Source: Neolewinella xylanilytica
GTDB lineage: Bacteria; Bacteroidota; Bacteroidia; Chitinophagales; Saprospiraceae
Reading direction: 5' to 3'
Assembly: GCF_002934605.1 (NCBI RefSeq)
Contig: NZ_PTJC01000005.1
Span: forward strand, 248,001-312,000
DNA length: 64,000 nucleotides
Both the position numbers and the translations under genes were made by a program. Every line of letters begins with the position of its first letter. The first letter of the stretch is position 1. Below the pieces are notes generated by a model. That model did no database searches, had not been told where the DNA came from, and saw only the letters and a list, made by a program, of their open reading frames with translations. Shown here piece after piece: positions 17,252 to 26,827 of this stretch.

Positions 17252-17798
17252 TGGATCGCCTCGTCCGGACGGCCTTTCGTATGAACTCTTCCGAAGCGGG
17301 GGATGATAGTACGACCTGCTGGCTTACCCGGCCGTAATTTTGCCGGGATCCAGTCGATCGCCGGGTGACCTTGACCTGTAGGAAGCCAAGCAGCGAACAG
17401 TCTCTTTCCCCGGCCGCGGCTTTCCAGGACGTTGGTCCGCCGCTGTTCAATATACCGGAGGACAAATTCCCGCGGACGGATGATGAGGCGGCATTCATCT
17501 TCGGCGTCCCCCCCCCCAAGCCATTTATCTGATTACGAAACTGGAGGAGTTGCCATTTGCGAAGGCCTATATCAGTACGTCGCTTTCCGAAATTTAGGAC
17601 TTGAGCTTACGGGGTATCCAGGATGCGGACCTTATCACGGCGAAGCGCGTAGCCGGCAGGAGCCGCGATCTGAACGATAATGAGCAACTGGACAAAGGGC
17701 GCCCCTAGCGCGGGCACCGTAGACTATATCGGCAAAAATACCTGCCGATAGGCAAGCAACCATTGGCCGGGGGTACCGTCTTTCGCGGAAAAACCACC
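17252..17798. other. 547-bp region without an intact gene
   Basis: No frame is open from a credible start across this stretch. It contains what looks like a decayed coding sequence (17425-17708, listed separately). The first 170 bases show nothing recognisable. The last 90 bases before 17799 should hold the promoter of the DUF2807 gene. Confidence 0.4.
17425..17708 (+). pseudogene. Possible decayed coding sequence of unknown family
   Basis: Frame 1 from about 17425 reads protein-like (DVGPPLFNIPEDKFPRTDDE, then AAFIFGVPPPKPF) and stops at 17530 next to a C-homopolymer run. Continuing in another frame from 17529 gives LITKLEELPFAKAYISTSLS, one stop codon, then DLSLRGIQDADLITAKRVAG and a final TAG at 17706. 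The composition looks like a real helical protein with one frameshift and one nonsense codon. No function was recognised. Chance is possible. Confidence 0.3.
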
Positions 17799-18461
17799 AT
17801 GCATAAGACCACCCTTTTAATAGCCTTTGCCCCCGCAATACTAGCGTTCGGCAGCTGCCAGGACGATGACCGATACGTAGGATCCGATCGCCTGGCAACA
17901 GAAACCCGTCCGGTACTGGATTTCAACGAAATCCGGGTAGGAGACGCCATTGCGGTGGAAGTCTCCGCGGCGCCCCGCTTCCTCGTGACCGTCAGGGGGA
18001 ACGACAACCTGATGGATCGCATCGTAACGGACGTCCAAGGAGACCGGCTACGGATCCACATGCTGCCGGGCAACTACCGGGAACTGGACGTCACGGTGGC
18101 GATCGAAATGCCGGAACTGAATGCCCTCGACCTGTCGGGGGCCTCCGAAGGCCGGCTGACCGGTCTTCCCTCGGGAGCGGATGAATTCGTACTGGAACTC
18201 AGTGGCGCCTCTACCGCCACCGCTGAAAATGCCTCCGCAACCGACCTTATTCTCGGCCTTAGCGGTGCTTCGGTAGCCAGTCTGTACGATCTGGAGGTCA
18301 GCGTGGCGGAGGTCAACCTCAGCGGCGCCAGCGAAGCCAGCGTACGGATAGCGGACCGGATCACCGGTAGCCTGTCGGGAGCCAGCACCCTTCACTACCG
18401 TGGAGAACCGGACATCAGCGTCACCACCAGCGGTGCCAGTGAGCTGCATAACGACAATTAG
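17799..18461 (+). CDS. DUF2807 (GIN domain) putative lipoprotein, 220 aa
   Basis: The ATG at 17799 gives a lipoprotein signal peptide (TTLLIAFAPAILAFGSC). The mature protein is the right-handed beta-helix-like DUF2807 domain, also called putative auto-transporter adhesin head GIN domain. It contains an opening VLDFNEIRVGDAIAVEVS and then a ladder of LSGAS-containing coils (about residues 115-205; LDLSGASEGRL, LELSGASTA, LNLSGASEA, GSLSGAST). The family is abundant in Bacteroidota and is envelope-located; its precise role is unknown. The in-frame TTG 36 bases upstream gives an inferior signal. Confidence 0.85.
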   Translation: MHKTTLLIAFAPAILAFGSCQDDDRYVGSDRLATETRPVLDFNEIRVGDAIAVEVSAAPRFLVTVRGNDNLMDRIVTDVQGDRLRIHMLPGNYRELDVTVAIEMPELNALDLSGASEGRLTGLPSGADEFVLELSGASTATAENASATDLILGLSGASVASLYDLEVSVAEVNLSGASEASVRIADRITGSLSGASTLHYRGEPDISVTTSGASELHNDN

Positions 18462-18662
18462 GCCAGCGCGACGGGGAAGCTAGAGATCATCGACAGGAGT
18501 AAGCACGGACTATGACTTGCCATCCCGAATGAAAACCCGGCGTAGGGCTGCGACCCAAAGCGTAAGGTTGCTCGCAAGGTTCAGCGTGTGCGGCTTTCAT
18601 CCGGTCGGCCACCCCCACGCTGCCGGTGTGCCAGCTGCGCCCAACGTCGTTCCTCCACCCCT

Positions 18663-20279
18663 TTAGTGCGCACTGCTACCGGCGTGCTTCATTTCCAGCA
18701 CGTCGAAATAGTTTTGGGGGTTCATTACGCTACCGCTTTCCTTAATGACCTCGACGTCGATGTTTCGGTTTTCGAAAGTCGTAACGAAGTCGTTCATGAT
18801 CTCGACCACGTCGTGGTCCAGGAACTGGTTCTGGCGTATGTCCAGGCGAAGTAACGCGCCCTCGGGCACCTCGTCGAACTGCTTGCGAATGGCGCCTTTG
18901 TTGAAGAAGGTCACTTCCTCGGCGAGCGTCATATTTACCACTGACTGCTGGCCTTCCTCATTGGTCATATGCAGGAAGTGGGAGTTCTGGTAACTGGTGT
19001 ACAGGATCACGATGATGCCGACCGCGAGGCCCAGGCTGATGCCGATGAGCAGGTCGGTAAAGACGATGGCCACGACCGTTACGATGAAGGGGACGAATTG
19101 CCGCCAGCCGGACCGGTAGATGGAAACGAAGGTGGTCGGCTTGGCCAGTTTGTAGCCCACCAGCAGCAGGATGGCCGCCAGTACGGAAAGCGGAATAAGG
19201 TTCAGGATCCCCGGTACAAAAATGACCGATACGAGCAGCAGGACGCCGTGGAGGATGGCCGCCAGCTTGGTGCGGCCCCCGGACTGAATATTCGCCGAGC
19301 TGCGCACGATAACCTGGGTAACCGGCAATCCGCCGATGAGACCGGAAATGATGTTTCCCGTACCCTGGGCCAGTAACTCCCGGTTCGTGGGCGTAACGCG
19401 CCGCCGGGGGTCCAGTTTGTCGGTAGCCTCCACGCAGAGCAGGGTCTCCAGACTGGCCACCAGGGCGATGGTAAAGCCGGTGACCCAGACACTCAGGCGC
19501 GAAACGGCGCTAAAGTCGGGGAAACTGAACTGCCCTACGAAGTCGTCGAAGCTTTCGGGTACGGGCACGCTCACCAGGTGTTCCCGCGCGATGCCCAGGC
19601 TGCCGTCCCCCATAGTGACTTCCCAGACAATACCGGCCCCGACGGCCACCAGCGGGCCCGGGAGGATGGTAAATATCTTGCCTTTGTTCTTCAGCACCGC
19701 TTCCCACAGAATCAGGATGCCGAGCGCGATGAAGGCGATGGTTGTTGCCCCGTCGTCGGTGTAATCGATCAGATTAAAAATTTCGGAGAAGGTATTCTCG
19801 CCGTCGGGCTGCAGGAAGGCATCGTCGCCTTCCGGGTCCGCGTCGTAGCCGAAGAAGTGCGGAATTTGTTTGAGGATGATGATCAGGCCGATGCCCGTGA
19901 GCATGCCCTTAATCACCGAGGAAGGGAAAAAGTAGCCGATCACCCCCGCACGCAGCAGGCCGAAGGCAACTTGCAGGACGCCGCCAATAACCACGCAAGT
20001 GAGGAACAGCTCGTAACTCCCGAGGTCGGTAATGGCCGTCAGGACAATGGCCGTCAGTCCCGCCGCCGGACCGCTGACCCCGACGGGAGAACCGCTAACC
20101 GCGCCGACGACGATGCCGCCGATTATTCCCGCAATAAGTCCGGAAAAGAGTGGCGCGCCACTAGCCAGGGCGATCCCTAGGCAAAGGGGAATAGCGACGA
20201 AGAAAACGACGACACTGGCGGGAACGTCGCCGGCGAGGTTGTCAAAAAGTCCAAGGCGCTTGGAAGAAGTACGATCCAT
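18663..20279 (-). CDS. SulP family inorganic anion transporter, 538 aa
   Basis: This is a polytopic SLC26/SulP protein with about 12-14 membrane segments. N-terminal PASVVVFFVAIPLCLGIALA and SGSPVGVSGPAAGLTAIVL fit the family. NRELLAQGTGNIISGLIGGL and a short C-terminal STAS-like region (RLDIRQNQFLDHDVVEIM) also fit. In marine bacteria such proteins carry bicarbonate, sulfate or other anions. The AGLTAI motif and the lack of neighbouring sulfate-assimilation genes make bicarbonate at least as likely. About 140 AT-rich bases separate it from the convergent-facing neighbour and should contain its promoter. Confidence 0.92.
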   Translation of the reverse strand: MDRTSSKRLGLFDNLAGDVPASVVVFFVAIPLCLGIALASGAPLFSGLIAGIIGGIVVGAVSGSPVGVSGPAAGLTAIVLTAITDLGSYELFLTCVVIGGVLQVAFGLLRAGVIGYFFPSSVIKGMLTGIGLIIILKQIPHFFGYDADPEGDDAFLQPDGENTFSEIFNLIDYTDDGATTIAFIALGILILWEAVLKNKGKIFTILPGPLVAVGAGIVWEVTMGDGSLGIAREHLVSVPVPESFDDFVGQFSFPDFSAVSRLSVWVTGFTIALVASLETLLCVEATDKLDPRRRVTPTNRELLAQGTGNIISGLIGGLPVTQVIVRSSANIQSGGRTKLAAILHGVLLLVSVIFVPGILNLIPLSVLAAILLLVGYKLAKPTTFVSIYRSGWRQFVPFIVTVVAIVFTDLLIGISLGLAVGIIVILYTSYQNSHFLHMTNEEGQQSVVNMTLAEEVTFFNKGAIRKQFDEVPEGALLRLDIRQNQFLDHDVVEIMNDFVTTFENRNIDVEVIKESGSVMNPQNYFDVLEMKHAGSSAH

Positions 20280-20421
20280 AATGTGAGGTAGATACTAATA
20301 GTAATGCTTTCCATACGGATAGCCACTCTATATGTTGATAGCGAAAATAGTCAAATAAAGGAGATCACCCGCTTATCGGGGGGGACGGAGTCGAGATGAG
20401 GTGCTAGCCGTATAAATGACT

Positions 20422-22188
20422 TCACTCTGCAGTTTCCAAAAACTGCATCTCGTACAACTCCCGGTAGCGCCCGTCTTCGACCTGGAGCAACTCTTCGTGG
20501 GGACCGAACTCCTTGATTTCCCCCTTTTCGAGCACCATGATGTTGTCGGCGTTGCGGATCGTACTCAGACGGTGCGCGATCACGATGCTGGTACGCCGGT
20601 CGATCAATTTCTCGATCGCGTGCTGAATGACGCCTTCCGTTTCGGGGTCGACGCTGCTGGTCGCCTCGTCGAGAATGAGGATGTCCGGATCGAAGACCAG
20701 CGCCCGTACGAAGGAGATCAGCTGCCGTTGGCCCATGCTTAAGGTGGCGCCCCGTTCCATTACGTCGTAATCGTAGCCGCCGGGCAAGCGCTCGATGAAT
20801 TGGTGGGCACCGATGAGCTTGGCCGACTCGATGACCCGTTCCCGGCTGATGGAAGGGTCGCGAAGGGTGATGTTCTCCATCACCGAGCCGGTGAAGAGGA
20901 AAACGTCCTGCAGTACCATGGCCATCCGGCTGCGCAGGGCGGTGAGTTCGTAGTCACGCAGGTCTTTACCGTCAACGAGAATCTCTCCTTGCTGGTACTC
21001 ATAGAAGCGGTTGATCACGTTGGTGATGGTGGTCTTACCGGAACCCGTACTACCCACGATGGCGAGGGTATCTCCTTTTTTAAGCTGGAAGCTGACGTCT
21101 TTCAGGATCCATTCGATGCCCGTGTAGGCGAACCAAACGTTTTTGAACTCCACTTCCCCCTCCAACGCGGCGGGTTGGAGGGTGCCGGTGTTTTCGATCT
21201 GGTCGTCGCGGTCGACTACCCGGAACACGCGCTCGCTGGCTACGAGTCCCATCTGTAGGGTATTGAACTTATCGGCCAACACCCGGATGGGGCGGAACAG
21301 CATATTGATGTAGATCGGGAAGGCCACCAGGGCCCCGAGGGTCACGCCGCCGGCCCGGGCTACGTCCTGTGCGCCCCACCAGACCATGAGGGCCAGGCTA
21401 GCCGCGGCGATGATGTCGACGGTGGGGAAGAAAATGGCGTAGTACAGGATGGCATCGATGTTCGCCTTCCGGTAGTCTGCGTTAATGTCCGCGAACTTCC
21501 GGGCTTCCGAATCTTCGGCGTTGAAGATCTGCACGATGCGCATGCCCGTGATGCGCTCCTGCAGGAAGCCGTTCATCTTCTGGATCTGGCTGCGCACCTG
21601 CTGGTAGGATTTCTTCACCGCTTCCTTAAAGAGGTAACTCGCCAGCATTAGGAACGGCATGGTGGTCAGGCAGATCAGCGTGAGCCGCCAGCTGGTGGAG
21701 AGCATAACGGCGAGCACGGCGAAGATGGACATTAAGTCGGCCAGGATCGTGATCACCCCTTCGGCAAAGATGCTGTTGATCGACTGGATATCGTTGATCG
21801 TCCGGGTAGTGGACGTCCCGATGGGCGTCTTGTCGAAATAGCTGAGCCGCAGACCGTTGATGTGCTTGAACACCCGTACCCGCAGGTCTCGGATCACCGA
21901 CTGCCCGAGCCAGTTGGAACTGTACACGAAAGCGTAGCGGCACAGGGCCTCGAGCACCAGCAGGCCCGCGATCACCAGCGCCCAGAAGGTCAAGCCGCCG
22001 GTGTCGCCGGCGAAGATGTAATCGTCGACCATCTTCTGGATCAGCCGCGGCCGGGCAATGGATAGCGGGGCCAGGATGACGGCCAGGGAAACCGCGAGGA
22101 TGGCAATCCACTTATACGGTTTGGCCAGCGCCAGCACCCTCCACAGCAGGTAGAGGTCGAATTTTTGCTTCTCTTCTTGGGTGGCCAT
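20422..22188 (-). CDS. ABC transporter, fused permease and ATPase (MsbA-like exporter), 588 aa
   Basis: The ATG at 22188 is chosen because the open frame upstream of it runs through the palindromic repeat at 22245-22273. The N-terminal six-helix exporter domain (about residues 25-320) precedes the ATPase with Walker A GSTGSGKTT, Q-loop MVLQDVFLF, signature LSMGQRQLISF, Walker B ILILDEATSS and H-loop VIAHRLSTI. It is a half-size homodimeric type IV exporter for lipids, peptides or drugs. The substrate cannot be told from sequence. TIGTSTTRTIND-like coupling sequence is present. Confidence 0.93.
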   Translation of the reverse strand: MATQEEKQKFDLYLLWRVLALAKPYKWIAILAVSLAVILAPLSIARPRLIQKMVDDYIFAGDTGGLTFWALVIAGLLVLEALCRYAFVYSSNWLGQSVIRDLRVRVFKHINGLRLSYFDKTPIGTSTTRTINDIQSINSIFAEGVITILADLMSIFAVLAVMLSTSWRLTLICLTTMPFLMLASYLFKEAVKKSYQQVRSQIQKMNGFLQERITGMRIVQIFNAEDSEARKFADINADYRKANIDAILYYAIFFPTVDIIAAASLALMVWWGAQDVARAGGVTLGALVAFPIYINMLFRPIRVLADKFNTLQMGLVASERVFRVVDRDDQIENTGTLQPAALEGEVEFKNVWFAYTGIEWILKDVSFQLKKGDTLAIVGSTGSGKTTITNVINRFYEYQQGEILVDGKDLRDYELTALRSRMAMVLQDVFLFTGSVMENITLRDPSISRERVIESAKLIGAHQFIERLPGGYDYDVMERGATLSMGQRQLISFVRALVFDPDILILDEATSSVDPETEGVIQHAIEKLIDRRTSIVIAHRLSTIRNADNIMVLEKGEIKEFGPHEELLQVEDGRYRELYEMQFLETAE

Positions 22189-22244
22189 GAAGGCATGTAA
22201 CAAGCCGGGCGCGCTTTGGGTCGCGGTAGCCACCACAATTTTTC

Positions 22245-22273
22245 GGGCGCCGGGGCGCGGGTGCGATGCCCGT
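22245..22273. repeat. Dispersed palindrome, long form, copy 3
   Basis: This is the inverted counterpart of the element at 5586-5614: GGGCGCCGGGGCGCGGGTGC followed by GATGCCCGT. It lies 56 bases upstream of the ABC transporter start codon, within the region that should hold its promoter. Confidence 0.75.
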
Positions 22274-22342
22274 AAATAAACCGGTTGGCCGAACGACACG
22301 AGGAAGCCGCTGTTTTAGCAAACACGTATCAGTTGCCCGTCC

Positions 22343-22696
22343 ATGAAAAACGTACTCGGAAACGACCTTATCGCCTGCTGTACCGACCCGCTAACGGGAT
22401 TTTACCGCGACGGATACTGCCGCACCGGCCCGCTGGATTCCGGTCGCCACGTGGTCTGTGCCATCATGACCGAGGAATTCCTTGCCTTCACCAAGTCGAA
22501 GGGCAACGACCTCAGCACGCCCATTCCCCAGTACGATTTCCCCGGTCTCCGGGCGGGAGATGCCTGGTGCCTCTGCGCCCTGCGGTGGAAGGAGGCCTAT
22601 GACGCCGGGTTGGCCCCGCCGGTCAAGCTGGAGGCTACCGACGAGTCGGTACTGAATTTCATCGAGTTCGGGGCGTTGCTGGAGCTGAAGCACTAG
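22343..22696 (+). CDS. DUF2237 family protein, 117 aa
   Basis: It matches DUF2237 through its length and conserved features: NVLGNDLIACCTDPLTGFYR at the start, then GRHVVCAIMTEEFLAFTKSK, GNDLSTP, and GLRAGDAWCLCALRWKEA. Several conserved cysteines (CC, C, CLC) suggest a metal or redox role, but the family has no established function. It is cytoplasmic. The tandem hairpin array begins directly after its stop. Confidence 0.9.
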   Translation: MKNVLGNDLIACCTDPLTGFYRDGYCRTGPLDSGRHVVCAIMTEEFLAFTKSKGNDLSTPIPQYDFPGLRAGDAWCLCALRWKEAYDAGLAPPVKLEATDESVLNFIEFGALLELKH

Positions 22697-22698
22697 CC

Positions 22699-23200
22699 GT
22701 CCGCACAGCTCCGCTGGTCGACCGACGGGTAGGGGAGAGAAAGCCTGGTCGGGGTAGCTGGGCCGACGAGCGGTTAGGTGCCCGCCGGCGGCAGCGCTTA
22801 TCGTGGTAGCTCGGCGGACCAGCATTAGTCGTCCGCACAGCTCTGATGGTCTGCCGACGGGTCGGGGGGAGAAAGCCTGGTGGTGGTAGCTGGGCCGACG
22901 AGCACCAGTCGTCCGCCCAGCTCCGCTGGTCGGCCGACGGATAGGGGAGAGAATGCTTGGTCATGGTAGCTGGGCCGACGAGCAGCATTCGTCCGCCCAG
23001 CTCCGCTGGTCGACCGACGGGTAGGGGAGAATACTTGGTCGGGGTAGCTGGGCCGACAAGCACCAGTCGTCCGCCCAGCTCCGCTGGTCGACCGACGGAT
23101 AGGGGAGAGAAAGCCTGGTCGGGGTAGCTGGGCCGACGAGCAGCTATGAACGCTCCGGCGGCGGTGCTTATCTTAAGTAGCTCGGCGGACCAGCAAAACC
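22699..23200. repeat. ~80-bp tandem array of hairpin units, five copies
   Basis: Each unit begins GTCCGCCCAGCTCCGCTGGT, passes through GACGGGTAGGGGAGAGAA and ends with GGTAGCTGGGCCGACGAGC. The end of one unit is the inverted complement of the start of the next (AGCTGGGCCGACGA against TCGTCCGCCCAGCT, one mismatch), so each junction can form a stem. The first and last copies carry an extra ~50-base segment (GGCGGCAGCGCTTATC, GTAGCTCGGCGGACCAGC). The array fills the space between DUF2237 and the efflux adaptor gene. Confidence 0.9.
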
Positions 23201-23306
23201 GAACACCCCCGTGTCCGATATCGAACACATTGAAGTATTCATAAGTCGTAATAGCCTGGCTTTCAGATGGTAAATTTTATGGCACGCTTCCTGCAGCCAC
23301 CGAAGC

Positions 23307-24554
23307 ATGGATCGTACCATAAATAGCAAAGAGATCAGTAAACGGCGCCGTGGGAAGGTGCTCGGTTGGCTAGCCGTCATCGCCGCCGTCCTGGCCGCGA
23401 TTTGGTTCGGGATGAAGCTGCTGCGGCCATCCGCCGACGAGAATACCCTGCGCTTCGCCACCGTCGAACGCGGTGAGGTACTCAATACCATCAACGCAAC
23501 CGCCGTCGTGCTGCCCGCCTTTGAGGAGCAGATCAACTCGCCGGTGGCCACGACCATCGACGAGGTGATGCTGACCGCCGGCACCGAAGTGGCGGCCGGG
23601 GATCTGCTGATGCGGCTGGACCGCAATTATGTGCAACTACAACTTGACGGGCGCCGCGACCAGCTGGCCGTCAAGGAAAACAGCATCGGCCTCCTCAACC
23701 TCGAATACGAGCGCGACCTGAAGGAGCTCACCTACAACGCCGAGATCAAAAAGCTCGAGCTGGCCGCCGCCCGCGCGGCCCTGGCCGATGCCCGCCGCCT
23801 GCTGGAGGTGGGCGGCGCCACCCAGGAAGAGGTCGAGGCCGCCGCGCTGGCGGTACAGATTAGCGAACTCGAATCCCAGAAGCTGAACAACCAACTAGAC
23901 TACGCCCGCAACAGCCTCACCGGCCGCAAGCGCGCCCTGCAACTGGAAGTCGGCATGGAGGAAAAGGAAGTCAGCCAGCTGAGCCGCCGCCTCCGCGAAA
24001 CCGAAGTGCGCGCCCCGCGCCCCGGCGTCATCACCTGGGTGAACGAAAACATCGGGCAGCAGGTGACCGAGGGTACCGCCCTGGCCCGCGTGGCCGACCT
24101 GGGCCGCTACCGGGTGGAAGCCAGCGCCTCCGATCGCTACGCCGACCAGCTGGCGGTGGGCCTGCCCGTCGAACTGCGCATGCCCACCGGTCGGCTGAAA
24201 GGAACCATCGCGGCCATTCTGCCGGAAGTAAGTGAGAACCTGGTCACCTTCCGCGTCGACCTCGACCAACCCAGTCACCCGGATCTGCGTCCCAATCTCC
24301 GTACCGAACTCTACGTGATCACCAACCGCATCGAGGATGCACTGCGGGTGAAGAACGGACCGGCCTTCCGGGGCGGCCGCAGCCAGTCGGTTTTCGTGAT
24401 CGTCGGCGACGAGGCCGTGCGCCGCGAGGTCGACCTGGGCATCCGCAACGGCGACTACGTACAAATCACCGGTGGCCTGCAGACCGGCGACCGCATCATC
24501 ATCTCCGACCCGGAAACCCTGGAGAACGTCACCTCCTTCAAACTGGAAGAGTAA
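23307..24554 (+). CDS. Efflux periplasmic adaptor (HlyD/MacA type), 415 aa
   Basis: An N-terminal membrane anchor (VLGWLAVIAAVLAAIWFGM) is followed by half of a lipoyl/biotinyl domain (about 65-105). A long alpha-hairpin coiled coil (about 110-225) comes next, then the second lipoyl half (RAPRPGVITWVNENIGQQV) and beta-barrel and membrane-proximal domains. It is the membrane-fusion subunit that links an inner-membrane ABC pump to TolC. Its stop overlaps the TolC gene start by one base. It begins the efflux operon. The upstream tandem array leaves about 100 bases for a promoter. Confidence 0.92.
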   Translation: MDRTINSKEISKRRRGKVLGWLAVIAAVLAAIWFGMKLLRPSADENTLRFATVERGEVLNTINATAVVLPAFEEQINSPVATTIDEVMLTAGTEVAAGDLLMRLDRNYVQLQLDGRRDQLAVKENSIGLLNLEYERDLKELTYNAEIKKLELAAARAALADARRLLEVGGATQEEVEAAALAVQISELESQKLNNQLDYARNSLTGRKRALQLEVGMEEKEVSQLSRRLRETEVRAPRPGVITWVNENIGQQVTEGTALARVADLGRYRVEASASDRYADQLAVGLPVELRMPTGRLKGTIAAILPEVSENLVTFRVDLDQPSHPDLRPNLRTELYVITNRIEDALRVKNGPAFRGGRSQSVFVIVGDEAVRREVDLGIRNGDYVQITGGLQTGDRIIISDPETLENVTSFKLEE

Positions 24555-26071
24555 TGACGATCACCACAAACCACCGAATCGCCTACCCGCTTACCCTGCT
24601 GTTGGTAGGAGTGCTTTGCACCTGCGCTCCGGCGCAAACAAACCCGTCGGCCGACGCCACGCTAACGCTATCCGAGTTGCAGGCCGCCGCCGCCGCCCGC
24701 GCCGAACAGGTGGTGATCGCCGAGCAGCAGCAGCGCGCCGCGCGCCTGGAACTGGACGCCTTCGAAGCCGGTCTGAAGCCCCGCCTCGACCTGGCCGCCA
24801 CCCTGCCGAATTACTTCCGTACCTCCACGGAAGTGACGCAGGACGACGGCACCATCGCGTTCCGGGAGATTGAACTCAATAACTCCTCCGTATCCCTCTT
24901 CGCCAATCAGCGTATCGCCGCCACCGGTGCCCTCATCGGCCTGGAAACCCGCCTCCAACGTACCGACAACTTCGCCCTGGACGCTAAAAGCTACAACGGC
25001 AGCCCCGTGCGGCTCACCCTCCAGCAGCCGATTCTGGCCTTCAATCCCTGGAAGTGGGACCGCCGCCTGCTTCCCCTGCAGCTGCAGGTGAGTGATGCCA
25101 CCCTGCAAGCCGCCCGGGCCGACGCCGCCCTCGACGCCACCGACCTCTTCTTCAATCTGGTGAGCGCCGACCAGGAACGCCGCATCGCCGAAACCAACCG
25201 CAGCGCCAACGAAACCCTCTACGAAGTGGCCACCGAACGTTACGAACTAGGGCAGATTACCCGCGGCGACCTGGTGCAACTGGAGCTCGAACAGGCCAGT
25301 GCCGAGCAGAACCTCCTCCGGGCCCAGCGCCTGGTCGGGCGGGCCTCGGCGGACATCCTCCAGTACCTCGGCCGGGATTACAACGGACAGCTCCTGCAAC
25401 CCGAAGCCCCCGAACCGACGGGCGAACTGGTCGGGCTGGAGATCGTCGCCAGCCGCGCCCTCGCCCTCCTCGAACAGCGACCCGAATTGCTGGAGATCCG
25501 CCAGCGGGTACTGTTGGCCGAGCGGGAAGCGGACCGGATACGCCGTGACCTCGGCCCGCGCTTCGACCTCAACGCCAGCATCGGCCTGATCCGCAACGCC
25601 AATGAGATCGATCCCATCTACCGCGATCCGCAGGACGAGCGGGTGGTCAGCCTCACCTTCGCCGTGCCCCTGCTCGACTGGGGCGAACGCAGCGCGCTCA
25701 ACAAACGCGCCAACAGCGAGATCGAACTGGCCCGGCAACTGGGGGAACGCCGGATAATCCAACTGGAAGGCCAGCTGACCCAACTCCTCGACCAGTGGAC
25801 CACCCTGCAGGAAGAACTGGTGCTCGCCACCCGTATCCGCGACCTCGCCGAGGAGCGCTTCCAGATCAGCCAGGAGAGTTATACCCTCGGCGCCATCCCC
25901 CTGACCGACCTCACCTTCGCCCAACAAAACCGTGACCTGAACACCCGCGCCTACGCCGAAACGCTCCGCGCCTACTGGACCACCTACGCCAGCCTGGAGC
26001 GGCTTACGCTTTGGGATTTTATTAATGACCAACCGGTGTATGAAGGACTGAATAGCGAATTACCGAATTAG
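24554..26071 (+). CDS. TolC family outer-membrane efflux channel, 505 aa
   Basis: A cleavable signal peptide (LTLLLVGVLCTCAPAQ) precedes two outer-membrane efflux repeats of alternating long helices and short strands. Examples are LTLSELQAAAAARAEQ, the LGQITRGDLVQLELEQASAE helix, and the paired late helix LGAIPLTDLTFAQQNRDLN. It forms the trimeric outer-membrane duct for the adjacent adaptor and ABC pump. Translational coupling is likely from the 1-base overlap with the adaptor gene. A copy of the GCGCTCCGGCGC palindrome falls inside its signal-peptide coding region. Confidence 0.93.
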   Translation: MTITTNHRIAYPLTLLLVGVLCTCAPAQTNPSADATLTLSELQAAAAARAEQVVIAEQQQRAARLELDAFEAGLKPRLDLAATLPNYFRTSTEVTQDDGTIAFREIELNNSSVSLFANQRIAATGALIGLETRLQRTDNFALDAKSYNGSPVRLTLQQPILAFNPWKWDRRLLPLQLQVSDATLQAARADAALDATDLFFNLVSADQERRIAETNRSANETLYEVATERYELGQITRGDLVQLELEQASAEQNLLRAQRLVGRASADILQYLGRDYNGQLLQPEAPEPTGELVGLEIVASRALALLEQRPELLEIRQRVLLAEREADRIRRDLGPRFDLNASIGLIRNANEIDPIYRDPQDERVVSLTFAVPLLDWGERSALNKRANSEIELARQLGERRIIQLEGQLTQLLDQWTTLQEELVLATRIRDLAEERFQISQESYTLGAIPLTDLTFAQQNRDLNTRAYAETLRAYWTTYASLERLTLWDFINDQPVYEGLNSELPN

Positions 26072-26161
26072 TGAATAGTCCCGCACCTACCCGAGCAACG
26101 CGAGGGACTGGGTGCCGCCCAAATCACTAATTCAGTCCCTCAAAAATTCAAACATTGACTA
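26072..26161. repeat. Short periodic intergenic tract
   Basis: The gap between TolC and the ABC ATPase contains GAATTAGTGAATAG and ATCACTAATTCAGTCCCTCA words. These closely match the tract before the DUF819 gene (10465-10500). A GC-rich centre separates the two halves. Confidence 0.6.
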
Positions 26162-26827
26162 ATGATCGAACTACAAAACGTCTCCAAATCCTACCGAACC
26201 GACACCATCGAGACCCTGGCCCTGCAGCATATGAATCTATCGGTGCCGGCGGGGGAATTCCTGAGCATCATGGGGCCGTCGGGCTGCGGTAAATCGACCC
26301 TGCTGAACATCATGGGCCTGATCGACGAGCCCTCGGAGGGTACCGTCGCGCTGGCCGGAAAGGAGGTGACCAGCTACAACGGCACCAAGGTTGCCCGCTT
26401 CCGCAACGAGCAGCTGGGCTTCATCTTCCAGAGCTTCCACCTGATCAACGACCTGTCGGTGGTGGACAACGTGGAGTTGCCGCTGCTGTACCGGCGGGTG
26501 GGGGCGAAGGAGCGCAAGCGGCTGTCGCTGGAGGCCCTCGAGCACGTGGGACTGAGCAACCGCGCCCGCCATTTCCCCACCCAGCTATCCGGTGGCCAGA
26601 AGCAGCGAGTCGCCATCGCCCGCGCCATCGTGGGCCGGCCCAACATCATCCTGGCCGACGAGCCCACCGGTAACCTCGACAGCCACATGGGCAACGAGAT
26701 CATGGAGATTCTGATGCGACTGAATAAAGACCTCGGCACCACCATCGTGATGGTCACTCACGACGAGCGGATGGCCAAGAAAACCCACCGGCTGGTGCGG
26801 CTTAGTGACGGAGAACGAGTTAGTTGA
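26162..26827 (+). CDS. ABC transporter ATPase, MacB/LolD type, 221 aa
   Basis: This is a stand-alone nucleotide-binding subunit. Walker A is [12 protein letters not shown] near residue 40, the Q-loop is [10 protein letters not shown], the signature is [15 protein letters not shown], Walker B is [12 protein letters not shown], and the H-loop is [14 protein letters not shown]. It pairs with the two FtsX-like permeases downstream to power extrusion through the adaptor and TolC. The last ~50 bases of the gene ([16 protein letters not shown]) are duplicated about 198 bases downstream as a non-coding copy. Confidence 0.94.
   Translation: MIELQNVSKSYRTDTIETLALQHMNLSVPAGEFLSIMGPSGCGKSTLLNIMGLIDEPSEGTVALAGKEVTSYNGTKVARFRNEQLGFIFQSFHLINDLSVVDNVELPLLYRRVGAKERKRLSLEALEHVGLSNRARHFPTQLSGGQKQRVAIARAIVGRPNIILADEPTGNLDSHMGNEIMEILMRLNKDLGTTIVMVTHDERMAKKTHRLVRLSDGERVS

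Noticed and set aside
22659..23228. Minus-strand 189-codon frame across the hairpin array
   Set aside because: Its translation repeats the array unit and has no protein-like features.
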